64,000 nt of DNA from Polaromonas sp. SP1 (GTDB taxonomy: Bacteria; Pseudomonadota; Gammaproteobacteria; Burkholderiales; Burkholderiaceae_C): positions 3,638,501 to 3,702,500 of the forward strand of contig NZ_CP031013.1 of assembly GCF_003711205.1 (NCBI RefSeq), given 5' to 3'. The position numbers and the translations under genes were made by a program. Shown piece by piece: positions 1 to 9,099 of this stretch. Numbering within the stretch: position 1 is the first letter of the stretch; each line of letters starts with the position of its first letter. The notes beneath the pieces were generated by a model. That model was not told where the DNA came from. It searched no databases and saw only the letters and a program-made list of their open reading frames with translations.

Positions 1-21
1 TGAAAAAATGGTGCGCTTCAT
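1..21 (-). CDS. pal: Pal, peptidoglycan-associated lipoprotein (5' end only)
   Basis: Only the first seven codons (MKRTIFS) lie in the window; the gene runs off its left edge. A Shine-Dalgarno-like AGAGG sits at positions 28-32 on the minus strand, 6 bases before the ATG. The start lies 47 bases past the tolB stop on the same strand, which is the usual place of pal. The Lys-Arg-Thr-Ile start resembles lipoprotein signal peptides of Pal proteins. Pal would be the outer-membrane, peptidoglycan-binding partner of TolB. The identity rests on position and seven residues, so it is tentative. Confidence 0.5.
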
Positions 22-68
22 GAAGTACCTCTACAAAAAATAAAAATGGGCTGAATCAACAATGATGC

Positions 69-1367
69 TTAACGCTGGAAGGGGCCCCAATCGGGCTCGC
101 GGATATCGCCGCTGGCGCCTGACAGTTTGGCCTTGATCTTGCCGTCCAGGGTGGTGGTCATGAGGGCTTCCCTGCCCTGCTGCTGGGTGGCGTACACGAT
201 GAGGCGGCTGTTGGGCGCAAAACTCGGGCTTTCGTCGGCCGAGGTGTCGGTGATTGGAGTGACGGTGCCGGTGGCGAGTTCCATGACGTGCAGCTTGAAA
301 GCGCCGCCCACCCGGGAAACATAAGCCAGCCAGCGCCCGTCGGGGCTGACCGCCGGGGAGATGTTGTAGCTGCCGGTGAAAGTGACCCGCTCGGCATTGC
401 CGCCGCCGGGGCTCATGCGGTAGATCTGCGGCGCGCCGCCGCGGTCGCTGACGAAATAAATATAGCGGCCGTCCGGCGAGAAAGCAGGCTCGGTGTCGAT
501 GCTGGAAGACTGGGTGAGCCGCTTCGGGTCCCCTCCGTTCAGGCCAATCGCGTAAAGCTGCGAGCCGCCGTCTCGGCTGAGCGTGGCCACCAGCTGTTTT
601 CCATCCGGCGACCACGCAGGCGCGCTGTTGGATCCCCGGAAATTGGCGAGCAGCCGCCGCTTGCCGCTTGCCACGTCATGCGAATAGATGACAGGTTTGC
701 GGGACTCAAACGACACATACGCCAGTTGCGCGCCGTTGGGCGACCACGCGGGAGAAATGATCGGCTCAGGGCTGGTCAGGGCCGACTGGGCGCCCTCCCC
801 GTCGGAATCGGCCACCCAGAGGTTGAACTTCTGGGCTGCCTTGGTCACGTAAGCGATGCGCGTCGAGAAAACGCCTTTCTCGCCGGTAAGCTTTTCATAG
901 ACAAAATCCGAAATCCGGTGGGCCGACAGCCGCAGGTCCGCCGCACCCACGGTGTAGCTCTGGCCGCCCAGGTCTTGCCCGCGCACGATGTCCCAGAGGC
1001 GCAGGCGGACGTCGTACCGGCCGTCGGCCAGCAGCGACACGCTGCCTGTGACCATGGAGTCCGCGCCCTTTTGCCGCCAGACGCCCAGGTCAGGGCGGGT
1101 ATTTTCATCGGCCGCGACGCCGGTGGTGTCGACCGGGCGGAACATGCCGCTACGTTCAAGATCAGCTCTCACGATGGCGCCGATTTTTTGCGGCGCCTGC
1201 GCATCGCCGCGAAAGGCGGCCACGGCGATGGGCAACTGGGTCAGGCCGACGCCGGAGACCTCGATGCGAAACTGCGCAAAGGCAGGCACGGCGGGAAGTG
1301 CCCCTGCGGCCAGCAGGCTGACCAGCGTACGGCGGCGAAGAGGACAAAAAGTAGGTGCAATGCTCAT
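69..1367 (-). CDS. tolB: TolB, periplasmic beta-propeller of the Tol-Pal system
   Basis: The protein has 432 residues, the usual TolB length. It has a signal peptide with an RRR stretch and an AFAQ cleavage region near residue 32. An N-terminal domain follows (FRIEVSGVGLTQLPIAV), then a propeller of WD40-like PD40 blades with repeated SPDG motifs (PAWSPNG, PAWSPDG, PAFSPDG, PAVSPDG) at roughly residues 205-415. TolB binds Pal and helps keep the outer membrane tied to the cell wall during division. Its ATG overlaps the TGA of the upstream glycosyltransferase by four bases (1364-1367), and no strong ribosome site is seen, so translational coupling is likely. tolA, its usual upstream neighbour, is absent here. 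Confidence 0.95.
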   Translation of the reverse strand: MSIAPTFCPLRRRTLVSLLAAGALPAVPAFAQFRIEVSGVGLTQLPIAVAAFRGDAQAPQKIGAIVRADLERSGMFRPVDTTGVAADENTRPDLGVWRQKGADSMVTGSVSLLADGRYDVRLRLWDIVRGQDLGGQSYTVGAADLRLSAHRISDFVYEKLTGEKGVFSTRIAYVTKAAQKFNLWVADSDGEGAQSALTSPEPIISPAWSPNGAQLAYVSFESRKPVIYSHDVASGKRRLLANFRGSNSAPAWSPDGKQLVATLSRDGGSQLYAIGLNGGDPKRLTQSSSIDTEPAFSPDGRYIYFVSDRGGAPQIYRMSPGGGNAERVTFTGSYNISPAVSPDGRWLAYVSRVGGAFKLHVMELATGTVTPITDTSADESPSFAPNSRLIVYATQQQGREALMTTTLDGKIKAKLSGASGDIREPDWGPFQR

Positions 1368-2224
1368 AGGGGAGATTTGGATCCGTTCAGGGGAGTTATT
1401 TTGACGGGCGAAGAAGGCTCAAGTTCACGAAGGCCTTTTTCGGCCAGGATCACATCGGTTTTCATGCGTTCAAGCACCCTTTTCTTGTTGATGGATTCCT
1501 GGTTGCGCGGGTTCTCGCGATGCCAGAGGTGAAAGACTTCGGTGCCCATGAAACCGTTTTTGCGATGGACGCCCAGATGGTGAAGCCTGAGCACGAGGTC
1601 GGCATCTTCGTGCCCCCATCCCTCGAAGGTTTCGTCAAATCCATTGACACCGGCAAAGTCCGAGCGCCAGACACCCAAATTGCAGCTGCGTATGCCATGC
1701 CAGTGAAAGCCTTGTTTTACCCTGAATAAACGCCGCGGCCAGCGAAGGAGGTGCAATAATTTGTTGCCGTCCCCCCTCAATCGCGCGCCCAGCCAGAACC
1801 ATACAGGACGGCTGGGTAAATCAATGGCGCCATTGACTACACGTTCTGTCAGACGTTGGCTGATAAGCACGCGGCTGCCGTTCAGGAAGCAACCTTTTTC
1901 CGCAAGCCGCGTGTGCGCAGCCACAAAAGCCCTGTTCGGGACACAATCCCCGTCCAGGAAGACGAGGTAGTCGCCGGCGGCCAGGCTGGCGCCCAGGTTG
2001 CGCGCCCGCGCTGCTGTAAAACCCACGTCCGGATGCCAGACATGCCGCACCGGACACTTGAACGCAGGACACTGGTCAAACAACATCTGCACCTGATCCG
2101 GTCGGGAGCCGTCGTCGGCCACCAGCACCTCATGCCGTTCATCGCACTGCGCCGACAGCGAGCGCAACACGGCCAGCAAGGCGTCGGTGCGGTTGTAGGT
2201 CAGGACGACAAAGCTGATTTTCAT
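1364..2224 (-). CDS. Family 2 glycosyltransferase, probably LPS core
   Basis: The protein has 286 residues. The start ATG at 2224 overlaps the upstream TGA by four bases; a longer open frame exists but only this start gives the usual GT-A opening KISFVVLTYNR. Family 2 marks are VADDGS near residue 37, the DxD-type FLDGDC near residue 92, and a C-terminal FEGWGHEDADLVLRL segment typical of glycosyltransferases with a galactosyltransferase-type C-terminal domain. No membrane span is visible, so it is probably cytoplasmic and acts on a lipid-linked acceptor. Its neighbours (a WaaE-like enzyme, O-antigen ligase and MsbA) suggest LPS outer core or related glycan synthesis. The sugar transferred cannot be read from the sequence. 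Confidence 0.8.
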   Translation of the reverse strand: MKISFVVLTYNRTDALLAVLRSLSAQCDERHEVLVADDGSRPDQVQMLFDQCPAFKCPVRHVWHPDVGFTAARARNLGASLAAGDYLVFLDGDCVPNRAFVAAHTRLAEKGCFLNGSRVLISQRLTERVVNGAIDLPSRPVWFWLGARLRGDGNKLLHLLRWPRRLFRVKQGFHWHGIRSCNLGVWRSDFAGVNGFDETFEGWGHEDADLVLRLHHLGVHRKNGFMGTEVFHLWHRENPRNQESINKKRVLERMKTDVILAEKGLRELEPSSPVKITPLNGSKSPL

Positions 2225-2991
2225 TGCCCGGCCGGCGCTCCCTTGCCGTCGCGGCGCAGCAGCCACAGCTTCAGGTAGCGGTAATAGGTGCCTTCCGCAT
2301 TCGAGATGGCCAGGACCAGCCCCATTTTTCCGTCCAGAAAACCCAGGCGCAAAAAATAGGTGCGAATGAAAGCCCAAAGGCCGTGCACTATCGCCTTGCC
2401 GACCGAGCCGCTGCGGCCTTTGTTCAGCAGGCTTTGGGCGCCCGCTGTGGAGTAACGGTTGGCCTTGTCGAGGACGGCCTCGAAATCCCGGAAGCTTTCG
2501 TGCAGCAGGTGCGAATTCAGTTGCCCGACCGGTCCCTGGGAAACAACTTTCTCGTGCACAAGATCGTCGCTGAAGCGGGCCGCGGTACGGCGAAACAGCC
2601 GGGTAACCCGGTCGGGGTACCAGCCCGAATGGCGCATGTACTGCCCGCAATAGCTTGAAAGGCGCGGAAACGAATACACGTCGGACGAGGGAGCCTTGAT
2701 GCAGGCGAGGATTTCCATCTGCAGCTCGGGTGTCACCCGCTCATCGGCGTCGATGGACAACACCCAGTCGGAACTGGCCAATGCCAGGGCCCGGTTCTTC
2801 TGGATGCCGAAGCCCGGCCAGTCGGGACTGACGCCGACTTCAGCGCCCAGCGAGCGCGCGATCTTCACGGTGTCGTCGGTGCTCCCGGAGTCCAGCACCA
2901 CAACCTGGTCCGCGAAGCTCACGGAGCGAAGGCAGGCCCCGATGTTGTGGGCCTCGTTATGGGTGATGACGGTGACGGACAAGCTTGCCAA
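2221..2991 (-). CDS. WaaE/KdtX-type family 2 glycosyltransferase of LPS core
   Basis: The protein has 256 residues. It opens with LSVTVITHNEAHNIGACLRSV and has VVLDSGSTDDT near residue 32, GIQKNRAL near residue 62 and the metal-binding-like SIDADERVT near residue 79. This arrangement matches the WaaE/KdtX family, which adds a hexose to the LPS inner core. The start is TTG at 2991, chosen because an AAAGG ribosome site lies 6 bases upstream; a second TTG four codons later is possible. The stop overlaps the next gene by four bases. The divergent O-antigen ligase begins about 125 bases away, so this spacer should hold promoters for both directions. The precise sugar specificity is inferred, not shown. 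Confidence 0.82.
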   Translation of the reverse strand: MASLSVTVITHNEAHNIGACLRSVSFADQVVVLDSGSTDDTVKIARSLGAEVGVSPDWPGFGIQKNRALALASSDWVLSIDADERVTPELQMEILACIKAPSSDVYSFPRLSSYCGQYMRHSGWYPDRVTRLFRRTAARFSDDLVHEKVVSQGPVGQLNSHLLHESFRDFEAVLDKANRYSTAGAQSLLNKGRSGSVGKAIVHGLWAFIRTYFLRLGFLDGKMGLVLAISNAEGTYYRYLKLWLLRRDGKGAPAGQ

Positions 2992-3116
2992 CGAATGCCT
3001 TTGCAGTGATGAGGGGAAAGATTCGGCACAGGATTTTGCCAGTGAAACTGCCCCGTCTGATGCGCTGACAGCATAGCAGAGCCCCTTCGCGGTTTGGCCG
3101 TCGCGCGGGAAATGGA

Positions 3117-4409
3117 ATGGCTGATAATGCGGTCAATCCCCAGGCAACCTCCACGATTATTTTGCGAACAAAGAAGATCAATTTCCGGCTCGCCGCCATC
3201 TGCCTGATGGCCGCGTCCGTGGGGTTGCCGATCGCCATCATCAGCATCGCCAAGTTGCTCCTGCTCGGGTGCGTCGTGGCCGTCCCGCTGTTCGCACGGA
3301 ACCTGCCAAAAAATGGCGCCACGCTGCTGAAGACCTGGACGCTGCCGGCCGTGCTTGCCGCACTGCTGGCATTTGTGTTGAGCCTGCTCTGGACGGTCGC
3401 CCCGCAAGAAGAGGCCATCGGCTCGCTCGCCAAATACGGCAAACTCATCATCATCATTGCGATGATGGCCCTGATCCGGGAGCGCCGCGAAGCGGTGTAT
3501 GCGATGGGTGCGTTTGCACTTTCGCAGTTGCTGGTGGTGGCGGGTTCATGGCTGCTTTTTGCCGACCTGCCTGTCGCCTGGGCCACTTCCCGCACCACCC
3601 TGAGCCATTACACGGTCTTTTCCGGCTACCTCGACCAGGGCATCATGAGCGCGGTATTTGCCGCCGTGTGCTGGCATTTGCGCGGACTGGTGCCCGGCCG
3701 TTACGGCCCGCAAATTGCCATCGCCGTGGCCCTGGCGTCCCTGGCCAACGTTTTCTTCGTGATGGTCGGCCGCAGCGGCCAATTGGTCGGCGTCGCGTTG
3801 CTGTCGCTGGCCATCATGTGGCAACTGCCCGGGAAGTATCGAATGGTCGTCGCCCTGCTGCCATTTCTTTTGGTGCTGGCCCTGTTTTTCAGCTCGCCAG
3901 CCGTGCGGGAAAGATTGACCTTGCTCAAGGCTGAAGTGCAAGCCTATTCACAAAAACAGGACTCCTCCACGTCCTCGGGCGTTCGCCTCGCTTTCTGGAG
4001 CACGGCTGCCCAAATCATTGCCCAGCGCCCCATCGCGGGCGCGGGCGTCGGCAGCTGGAGCACCGAATACGACAGGCTGGAGCGCGAGAAAAACCCCCAA
4101 CACAAAAACATCAACCCCGGCAGCAACCCTCACCAGGAATACCTGCTGTGGGGCGTGCAGCTTGGCATCCCGGGCATGCTGCTATTTGCCGCTTTCATGC
4201 TCTCCGTGCTGCGCGACAGCATAAAAATGGAAGCCCCCTATGCCCGGGCCACGCAATCCGCGTTGCTGGCGCTGGCGGTGGCCTGCCTGTTCAATTCCAC
4301 GCTTTATGACGGACTGATAGGTGACTTCTTCTGTGTCCTGATCGGTTTATTGCTGGCACTGGGGCTGAGTAAACCTGCGGACCCGTCCCCACTCGAACGC
4401 GCAACGTGA
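3117..4409 (+). CDS. waaL: O-antigen ligase family membrane protein (WaaL-like)
   Basis: The protein has 430 residues and many hydrophobic segments (about ten), starting near residue 22. A large hydrophilic periplasmic loop at roughly residues 255-345 contains an RLAFW region, the GAGVGSW motif and the NPHQEYLLWGVQLG segment. These are hallmarks of the Wzy_C/O-antigen ligase family, where the His of the NPH motif is functionally important. The protein would join a lipid-linked glycan to the lipid A-core in the inner membrane. The gene overlaps msbA in GTGA, so the ligase and the lipid A-core flippase are probably co-translated. A role in a different glycan ligation, for example protein O-glycosylation, cannot be excluded because the family is shared. 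Confidence 0.82.
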   Translation: MADNAVNPQATSTIILRTKKINFRLAAICLMAASVGLPIAIISIAKLLLLGCVVAVPLFARNLPKNGATLLKTWTLPAVLAALLAFVLSLLWTVAPQEEAIGSLAKYGKLIIIIAMMALIRERREAVYAMGAFALSQLLVVAGSWLLFADLPVAWATSRTTLSHYTVFSGYLDQGIMSAVFAAVCWHLRGLVPGRYGPQIAIAVALASLANVFFVMVGRSGQLVGVALLSLAIMWQLPGKYRMVVALLPFLLVLALFFSSPAVRERLTLLKAEVQAYSQKQDSSTSSGVRLAFWSTAAQIIAQRPIAGAGVGSWSTEYDRLEREKNPQHKNINPGSNPHQEYLLWGVQLGIPGMLLFAAFMLSVLRDSIKMEAPYARATQSALLALAVACLFNSTLYDGLIGDFFCVLIGLLLALGLSKPADPSPLERAT

Positions 4410-6178
4410 GCTCTCCCTCCGACACCCCTCCTTCTGTTGCCGCCGCAAGGCCAGGCCTGTGGCGCCGTATCACGCGGGTCTGGCCTTATTTCAGCGGCTC
4501 ACGCACGGGCTGGGCACTGGCCATAGGCGCGACGATTGCTGCGTCGGCGACCGAACCCTTCGTTCCGGCCCTGCTCAAGCCGCTGCTGGACCGCGGGTTT
4601 CAAAAAGGGGCGCTCGACCTGTGGCTGGTGCCGGTGTCGCTGATCCTGCTGTTCACCGTGCGTGGGGTCGCCGGCTTCGTTGCGCAATACGCGCTGGCCA
4701 AGGTGACCAATGAGGGCTTGCAGGCCTTGCGCCGGGCCATGTTCGGCAAATTGCTGAGTTCGCGCCTGTCCATGTTCGCCGACCAGTCCTCCAGCGCCAT
4801 CGCCAACACCGTGGTCTACGAGGTGTTCAACGGCTCGTCGATGATGATCAACGCCATCATGAAGCTGGCGCGCGACATCCTGACGCTGGTGGCTTTGGTG
4901 GCCTACCTGCTGTTCCTCAACTGGAAGCTGATGCTGATCGTCTCCCTGCTGTTTCCGGCGGTGGCGCTGGTCATCCAGCTGCTGACACGGCGCCTTTACC
5001 GCCTGACCAAGGAAAGCCAGATCGCCACGGACAACCTGGCCTATGTGGTCGAAGAAAACGTGCTGGCCCACCGCGACGTGCGGCTGCACGGTGCGCAGGC
5101 CGGCCAGGCGTCGCGTTTTGAGGCGCTGAGCAACACGCTGCGCCGGCTGTCCATCAAGTCCACCGTCGCCTACGCCGGCATGAGCGCCATCACCCAGGTG
5201 CTGGCCGCCATGGCGCTGTCGGCCGTGATCTCCATCGCACTGCTCCAGGGCTCGGAAAACACCACGACAGTGGGCGGCTTTGTGGCCTTTGTGACGGCGA
5301 TGCTGCTGCTGATCGCGCCCATCAAAAGCCTCTCCGACGGCGCAACACCCATCACGCGCGGGCTGGCGGCGCTGGAGCGCGGGCTGGACCTGGTGGACCT
5401 CATTGACGACGAGAGCAGCGGCAGCTTCACCAAGGCCAGGGTGGCCGGTGATATCGAGTTGTCAGACGTAAGCGTGGTGTACAAGCCGGACGCGCCCCCG
5501 GCGCTGGATGGCGTCAGCCTCTCCATACGCGCCGGTGAAACGGTGGCGCTTGTCGGCTCTTCCGGCTCCGGCAAGACCACGCTGGCGAGCCTGCTGCCGC
5601 GCTTTGTCGACTACAGCGCCGGCAGCATCCGGCTGGACGGCACGGAGTTGCGGGACTGGGAGCTGGCGTCGCTGCGTTCGCAGTTCGCCTTCGTCAGCCA
5701 GCATGTCGTCATGTTCAACAACAGCATGGCTTTCAACGTGGCACTGGGCCAGTCTTTCGACAGTGACAAGGTGGTCCGCTGCCTGGTCGCCGCCAACCTG
5801 GGCCAGTTGCTGGACGAACTGCCGCAAGGCATAGACACCGTGCTGGGCCACAACGCCATGCAGCTATCCGGCGGCCAGCGCCAGCGGCTGGCGATCGCCC
5901 GGGCGCTCTACAAAGATGCGCCTGTGCTCATCCTCGACGAAGCCACGTCGGCGCTGGACACCGAATCGGAAAAAGCCGTCCAGGAAGCCATACAGCGGCT
6001 GGCCGCGGGCCGTACCTCGCTGATCATTGCGCACCGGCTCTCGACCATCCAGCATGCGGACCGCATCATCATGATGAACGCCGGCCGCATCGTGGAGCAA
6101 GGCAGCCATGCGGAGCTGCTCCAGAATAACGGCGCCTATGCCCACCTTTACCGGCTGGGCTTTCAGGGCGCGACCTAA
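4406..6178 (+). CDS. msbA: MsbA, lipid A-core export ABC transporter
   Basis: The protein has 590 residues and fuses a six-helix membrane domain (about residues 30-320) with an ATPase domain. Walker A GSSGSGKTT is near residue 383, the signature LSGGQRQRLAIARAL near residue 487, and Walker B VLILDEATSALD near residue 506, followed by a switch His in IIAHRLSTI. MsbA dimers flip lipid A-core across the inner membrane using ATP. The start is GTG at 4406, overlapping the ligase stop. Sitting next to an O-antigen ligase and core glycosyltransferases favours MsbA over a drug exporter of the same family, though that distinction is contextual. Confidence 0.92.
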   Translation: MSSPSDTPPSVAAARPGLWRRITRVWPYFSGSRTGWALAIGATIAASATEPFVPALLKPLLDRGFQKGALDLWLVPVSLILLFTVRGVAGFVAQYALAKVTNEGLQALRRAMFGKLLSSRLSMFADQSSSAIANTVVYEVFNGSSMMINAIMKLARDILTLVALVAYLLFLNWKLMLIVSLLFPAVALVIQLLTRRLYRLTKESQIATDNLAYVVEENVLAHRDVRLHGAQAGQASRFEALSNTLRRLSIKSTVAYAGMSAITQVLAAMALSAVISIALLQGSENTTTVGGFVAFVTAMLLLIAPIKSLSDGATPITRGLAALERGLDLVDLIDDESSGSFTKARVAGDIELSDVSVVYKPDAPPALDGVSLSIRAGETVALVGSSGSGKTTLASLLPRFVDYSAGSIRLDGTELRDWELASLRSQFAFVSQHVVMFNNSMAFNVALGQSFDSDKVVRCLVAANLGQLLDELPQGIDTVLGHNAMQLSGGQRQRLAIARALYKDAPVLILDEATSALDTESEKAVQEAIQRLAAGRTSLIIAHRLSTIQHADRIIMMNAGRIVEQGSHAELLQNNGAYAHLYRLGFQGAT

Positions 6179-6204
6179 AAACCGACAGTCGGAAAGACTT
6201 ATCG

Positions 6205-7077
6205 ATGCCAGTTTCCATCAGCGGCTTTACCTTTATTCGCAACGGCGTGGGCCTGGGCTTTCCCTTTGAGGCATCCATCCGCTCCCTGCTGCCCCTGGTC
6301 GACGAATTTGTGGTCGCCGTGGGCAAGGGTGAGGACGACACGCTGGCTCGCGTCAAAGCCATCAACGATCCGAAGATCCGCATCATCGAAACGCTCTGGA
6401 ACGAACGCATGGCCGACCGCGGCTTTGTCTATGCCCAGCAAAAAATGATCGCCCAGTACTCCTGCACGGGCGACTGGGCCTTCTACCTGGAAGGCGACGA
6501 AGTCGTGCATGAGGGCGAACTGGACGCCATACGCGCCAGCGTCGAGCGCCATCACGGCAACCCGGCTGTCGAGGCGCTGGTTTTTGACTACCTGCACTTT
6601 TATGGCTCGCCGGACTGGATCTCTATCAGCCCCGGCTGGTACCGCCGTGAATGCAGGCTGATCCGCAACACCATTCGCAGCTACGCACCCGACGGCCAAT
6701 ACTGGCTGGTCACGACCCAACATAAGCGCGGGCGCAATCCCCAGGCCGCACTGGCCAACGCGCATATCTACCACTATGGCTGGATACGCCGCAACGAGGA
6801 AATGCAGAAAAAGCTGGACCAGGTCAGCAAGTACTGGGGCGAAGCCAGGGCCGCGCAGATCACCTACAGCCAGTTTGACCGCCGGGCCCTCGCCCCCTTC
6901 ACCGGCACGCACCCGCAAGCCGTGCAGTCATGGCTGGCGACCGAGGCGGAGCCGGTTTTGAACATCGACCCGGCCTACAAACCCACGCCCAAGGAAAACA
7001 AGTACCACTTCATGCGCCAGGTCGAAAGCCTGACCGGGCTGGACTTCAGCCGCAAGCACTTCAAGCTGGTGGCCTGA
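6205..7077 (+). CDS. Family 2 glycosyltransferase-like protein
   Basis: The protein has 290 residues and starts at an ATG with GGAAAG 8 bases upstream. The pattern ISGFTFIRNGV, then FEASIRSLLPLVDEFVVAVG, GEDDT near residue 48 and LEGDEVVHEGE near residue 95 follows the GT-A layout of glycosyltransferase family 2, with an EGDE motif at the DxD position. The C-terminal half is rich in Trp, Tyr and His (FYGSPDWISISPGWYRREC). It lies 26 bases after msbA and reads the same way, so it probably belongs to the same LPS operon. The donor sugar and acceptor are unknown. Confidence 0.7.
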   Translation: MPVSISGFTFIRNGVGLGFPFEASIRSLLPLVDEFVVAVGKGEDDTLARVKAINDPKIRIIETLWNERMADRGFVYAQQKMIAQYSCTGDWAFYLEGDEVVHEGELDAIRASVERHHGNPAVEALVFDYLHFYGSPDWISISPGWYRRECRLIRNTIRSYAPDGQYWLVTTQHKRGRNPQAALANAHIYHYGWIRRNEEMQKKLDQVSKYWGEARAAQITYSQFDRRALAPFTGTHPQAVQSWLATEAEPVLNIDPAYKPTPKENKYHFMRQVESLTGLDFSRKHFKLVA

Positions 7078-7112
7078 ATGGCGCCCCGGCGGGGGATCCG
7101 ACGAGTGTGTTT

Positions 7113-7159
7113 GCTATAAATTTAATAGCTAAAAGCCAAGACACTGCCTGGGCTGGAGG
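7113..7159 (-). repeat. 47-bp dispersed repeat, copy 1 (inverted)
   Basis: On the minus strand this reads CCTCCAGCCC at one end and a small palindrome, GCTATTAAATTTATAGC, at the other, with exactly 47 bases overall. It lies between two convergent genes. Six other copies of identical length occur in the window, at 12856, 21921, 26833, 43496, 47957 and 53310. Most of the roughly 100-base spacer before the GT4 gene is this element. Confidence 0.85.
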
Positions 7160-7180
7160 GCGATTTCATCAATAAATCTG

Positions 7181-8353
7181 CTAGCCACGGGCCTTGGCCG
7201 CGACGGCCGAAAAGTAAAGCGCCTCTTGCTGCAGCGCGATTTCCTTCCACTGGTAGTGCGTTGCGAAGGCCACAACGCCCCCTGACAGCGTTTGCCGCAG
7301 CACCGGCTGCCCCAGCAAATTCTCCAGAACCGATGTCAGCTCGCCCGCATCCCTGGGGTCGTCAAGCAACAAGGCGTTCACGCCCTGCTGCAGCAGGCCG
7401 GAAATCCCGCAGTACTTCGGACCGCTGACAACCACCGGCAGGCCATGGGCCATGGCCTCCAGCACCACCATCGCAAAGGTGTCCTCAAACGTGGGGTGCA
7501 CCAGGATGTCGGCAGCCTCGTAGGCCGGAGCCACATCCTTGAGCGCGCCCAGGAAAACCACCCGCGCGCCCAGCTTGAGCGCGTCGGCCACAGCGCGAAA
7601 TTCGGCAATGTGGGCCGGATTGCCCACCACCGCCAGCACTACGTCGCCCGGCAACCGGGCCATGGCCTGCAGCAAGGCCTCCAGGCCTTTCTTGCGGTAA
7701 TCGTTGCCCACAAACAGCAGGCAGGTGGCTTCGGCCGGCAAGCCGAGGCTCGCCCTCGCCTCGCGTTTGCGGTCTGCGCCGACCGGCAGTTGCGGCAGGG
7801 TGATGCCCGGCGTGACGACGGAAACCGCGTCGCTGCAAGCCGGGTAGCAGGCTTTCATGATGGGCCGCAGGCTTTCAGACGCCACCACCACCTGCCGGCC
7901 GGGGCGGCCGGCATAGCGGGCGCGCTCCAGCCACAGGTAGGCCAGCAGCCGCGGGCTGGTCACCACCTTGACCCAGCGCAGCACGCGCCGAACGCCGTGC
8001 CGCCCCTGGAACAGGCTGTGCTTGACCGGCAGCACGTGCACCGTCTGCACCTCTCCGTGCCAGGTGTTTTCGTGGGAATGCACGATGTCAAACCCGCGTC
8101 GTGTCGCCCACCAGGTGAGGGTGGCAAACCACAGCTGGTTGATCCAGCGCGGCTTGCGCAGCGGCGCGGATACCTTGTGGTAGGTCACGCCGGGCCAGTG
8201 GTGGTCAATTTCCTGCGCAAACACATGCATTTCATGCCGGGCTGCGAGCTGCTCGACCAGCGCAATCGAATAACGCTCCGCCCCGCCGCCCGTCGGCGAG
8301 AAAGTGCGGTTGAAGACAGCGATGCGCAGTTTCTTTGGCTCGGGCGCGGTCAT
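7181..8353 (-). CDS. Family 4 glycosyltransferase
   Basis: The protein has 390 residues. The ATG at 8353 overlaps the deacetylase stop by four bases and gives the expected opening LRIAVFNRTFSPTGGGAERY, where the GGGAER loop binds the donor in GT-B fold enzymes. The C-terminal donor domain carries LLFVGNDYRKKGLEALL, then ADILVHPTFEDTFAMVVLEAMAHGLPVV, with the EDTFAMVVLE motif holding the conserved E-x7-E pair of family 4. No membrane helix is seen. With the deacetylase just upstream and LPS genes next door, a role in LPS core or another surface glycan is likely; the sugar is not determinable. Confidence 0.85.
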   Translation of the reverse strand: MTAPEPKKLRIAVFNRTFSPTGGGAERYSIALVEQLAARHEMHVFAQEIDHHWPGVTYHKVSAPLRKPRWINQLWFATLTWWATRRGFDIVHSHENTWHGEVQTVHVLPVKHSLFQGRHGVRRVLRWVKVVTSPRLLAYLWLERARYAGRPGRQVVVASESLRPIMKACYPACSDAVSVVTPGITLPQLPVGADRKREARASLGLPAEATCLLFVGNDYRKKGLEALLQAMARLPGDVVLAVVGNPAHIAEFRAVADALKLGARVVFLGALKDVAPAYEAADILVHPTFEDTFAMVVLEAMAHGLPVVVSGPKYCGISGLLQQGVNALLLDDPRDAGELTSVLENLLGQPVLRQTLSGGVVAFATHYQWKEIALQQEALYFSAVAAKARG

Positions 8354-9099
8354 TTTTTCCGGCGGTCCTCGTAAGCCGTGGCGATCTTGAGCCAGAACAC
8401 CGGCAAGGTGGTCGAGCGCAGCACCGGCACACGCGGCAGCTGCAGCATGTCCATGCCTGCAAGGCAGCGGCTGCGCTGTGTGGTGGTGGCGGTGGCAAAG
8501 CCGATGTCCCTGGCCAGTTCCACATGCCGCGCCTCGTAGTGGCCGTAGGGGTAGCAGAAGTGCTCGACCGGCCGGCCGGTGACGGACTCCAGCCCGGTCT
8601 TGCCAAGCATCATTTCCTCGCGGCAACCCGCCTCACTGGTTTCCAGCAGATTGACATGCCGATGTGTGTGCGAGCCGATCTCCTGCCCACCGGCCACCCA
8701 TTGGCGAATTTCGCCTTCGTCCATCAGTGGCGTCTGCGGGATACCGATGCGTTCGTCCCAGATATTGGTTTTACCGAGCAGGCCGCTGACCGCGTAGCAG
8801 GTGGACGAAAACCCGTGCCTGGCCAGCACCGGCAGGGCCTGCGTGAGGTTGTTCTGGTAGCCATCGTCAAACGTAATCCCAACCACCTTGCCCGTGCGCT
8901 CACCCTGCAAATAAGGCTGCAAGGCGCTCATGGACAAGCCCGTGTAGCCCAGCCATTTGAGCCATGCCATCTGCCGCGCAAAAGCCTGCGGCGACACATA
9001 AAGGCCGCGAAACGGGCTGCCCTTGGGCGGCGCGACGGCGATCTGGTGATAAACCAGTATGGGAATGGGCCGGCGGTTGGCGGTCAGCATGGCGCTCAC
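8350..9099 (-). CDS. Polysaccharide deacetylase family protein
   Basis: The protein has 249 residues. The NodB-type (CE4) core is clear: ILVYHQI near residue 14, the catalytic and metal-binding motif ITFDDGY near residue 74, and SHTHRHVNLL near residue 143 carrying the HxxxH metal ligands. FCYPYGHY follows as motif 3. The start is GTG at 9099, which overlaps the rng stop in GTGA; an internal ATG at 9090 is an alternative. There is no clear signal peptide, so it may act in the cytoplasm on a glycan intermediate. It is coupled to the GT4 gene downstream. Substrate is unknown. Confidence 0.85.
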   Translation of the reverse strand: MSAMLTANRRPIPILVYHQIAVAPPKGSPFRGLYVSPQAFARQMAWLKWLGYTGLSMSALQPYLQGERTGKVVGITFDDGYQNNLTQALPVLARHGFSSTCYAVSGLLGKTNIWDERIGIPQTPLMDEGEIRQWVAGGQEIGSHTHRHVNLLETSEAGCREEMMLGKTGLESVTGRPVEHFCYPYGHYEARHVELARDIGFATATTTQRSRCLAGMDMLQLPRVPVLRSTTLPVFWLKIATAYEDRRKK

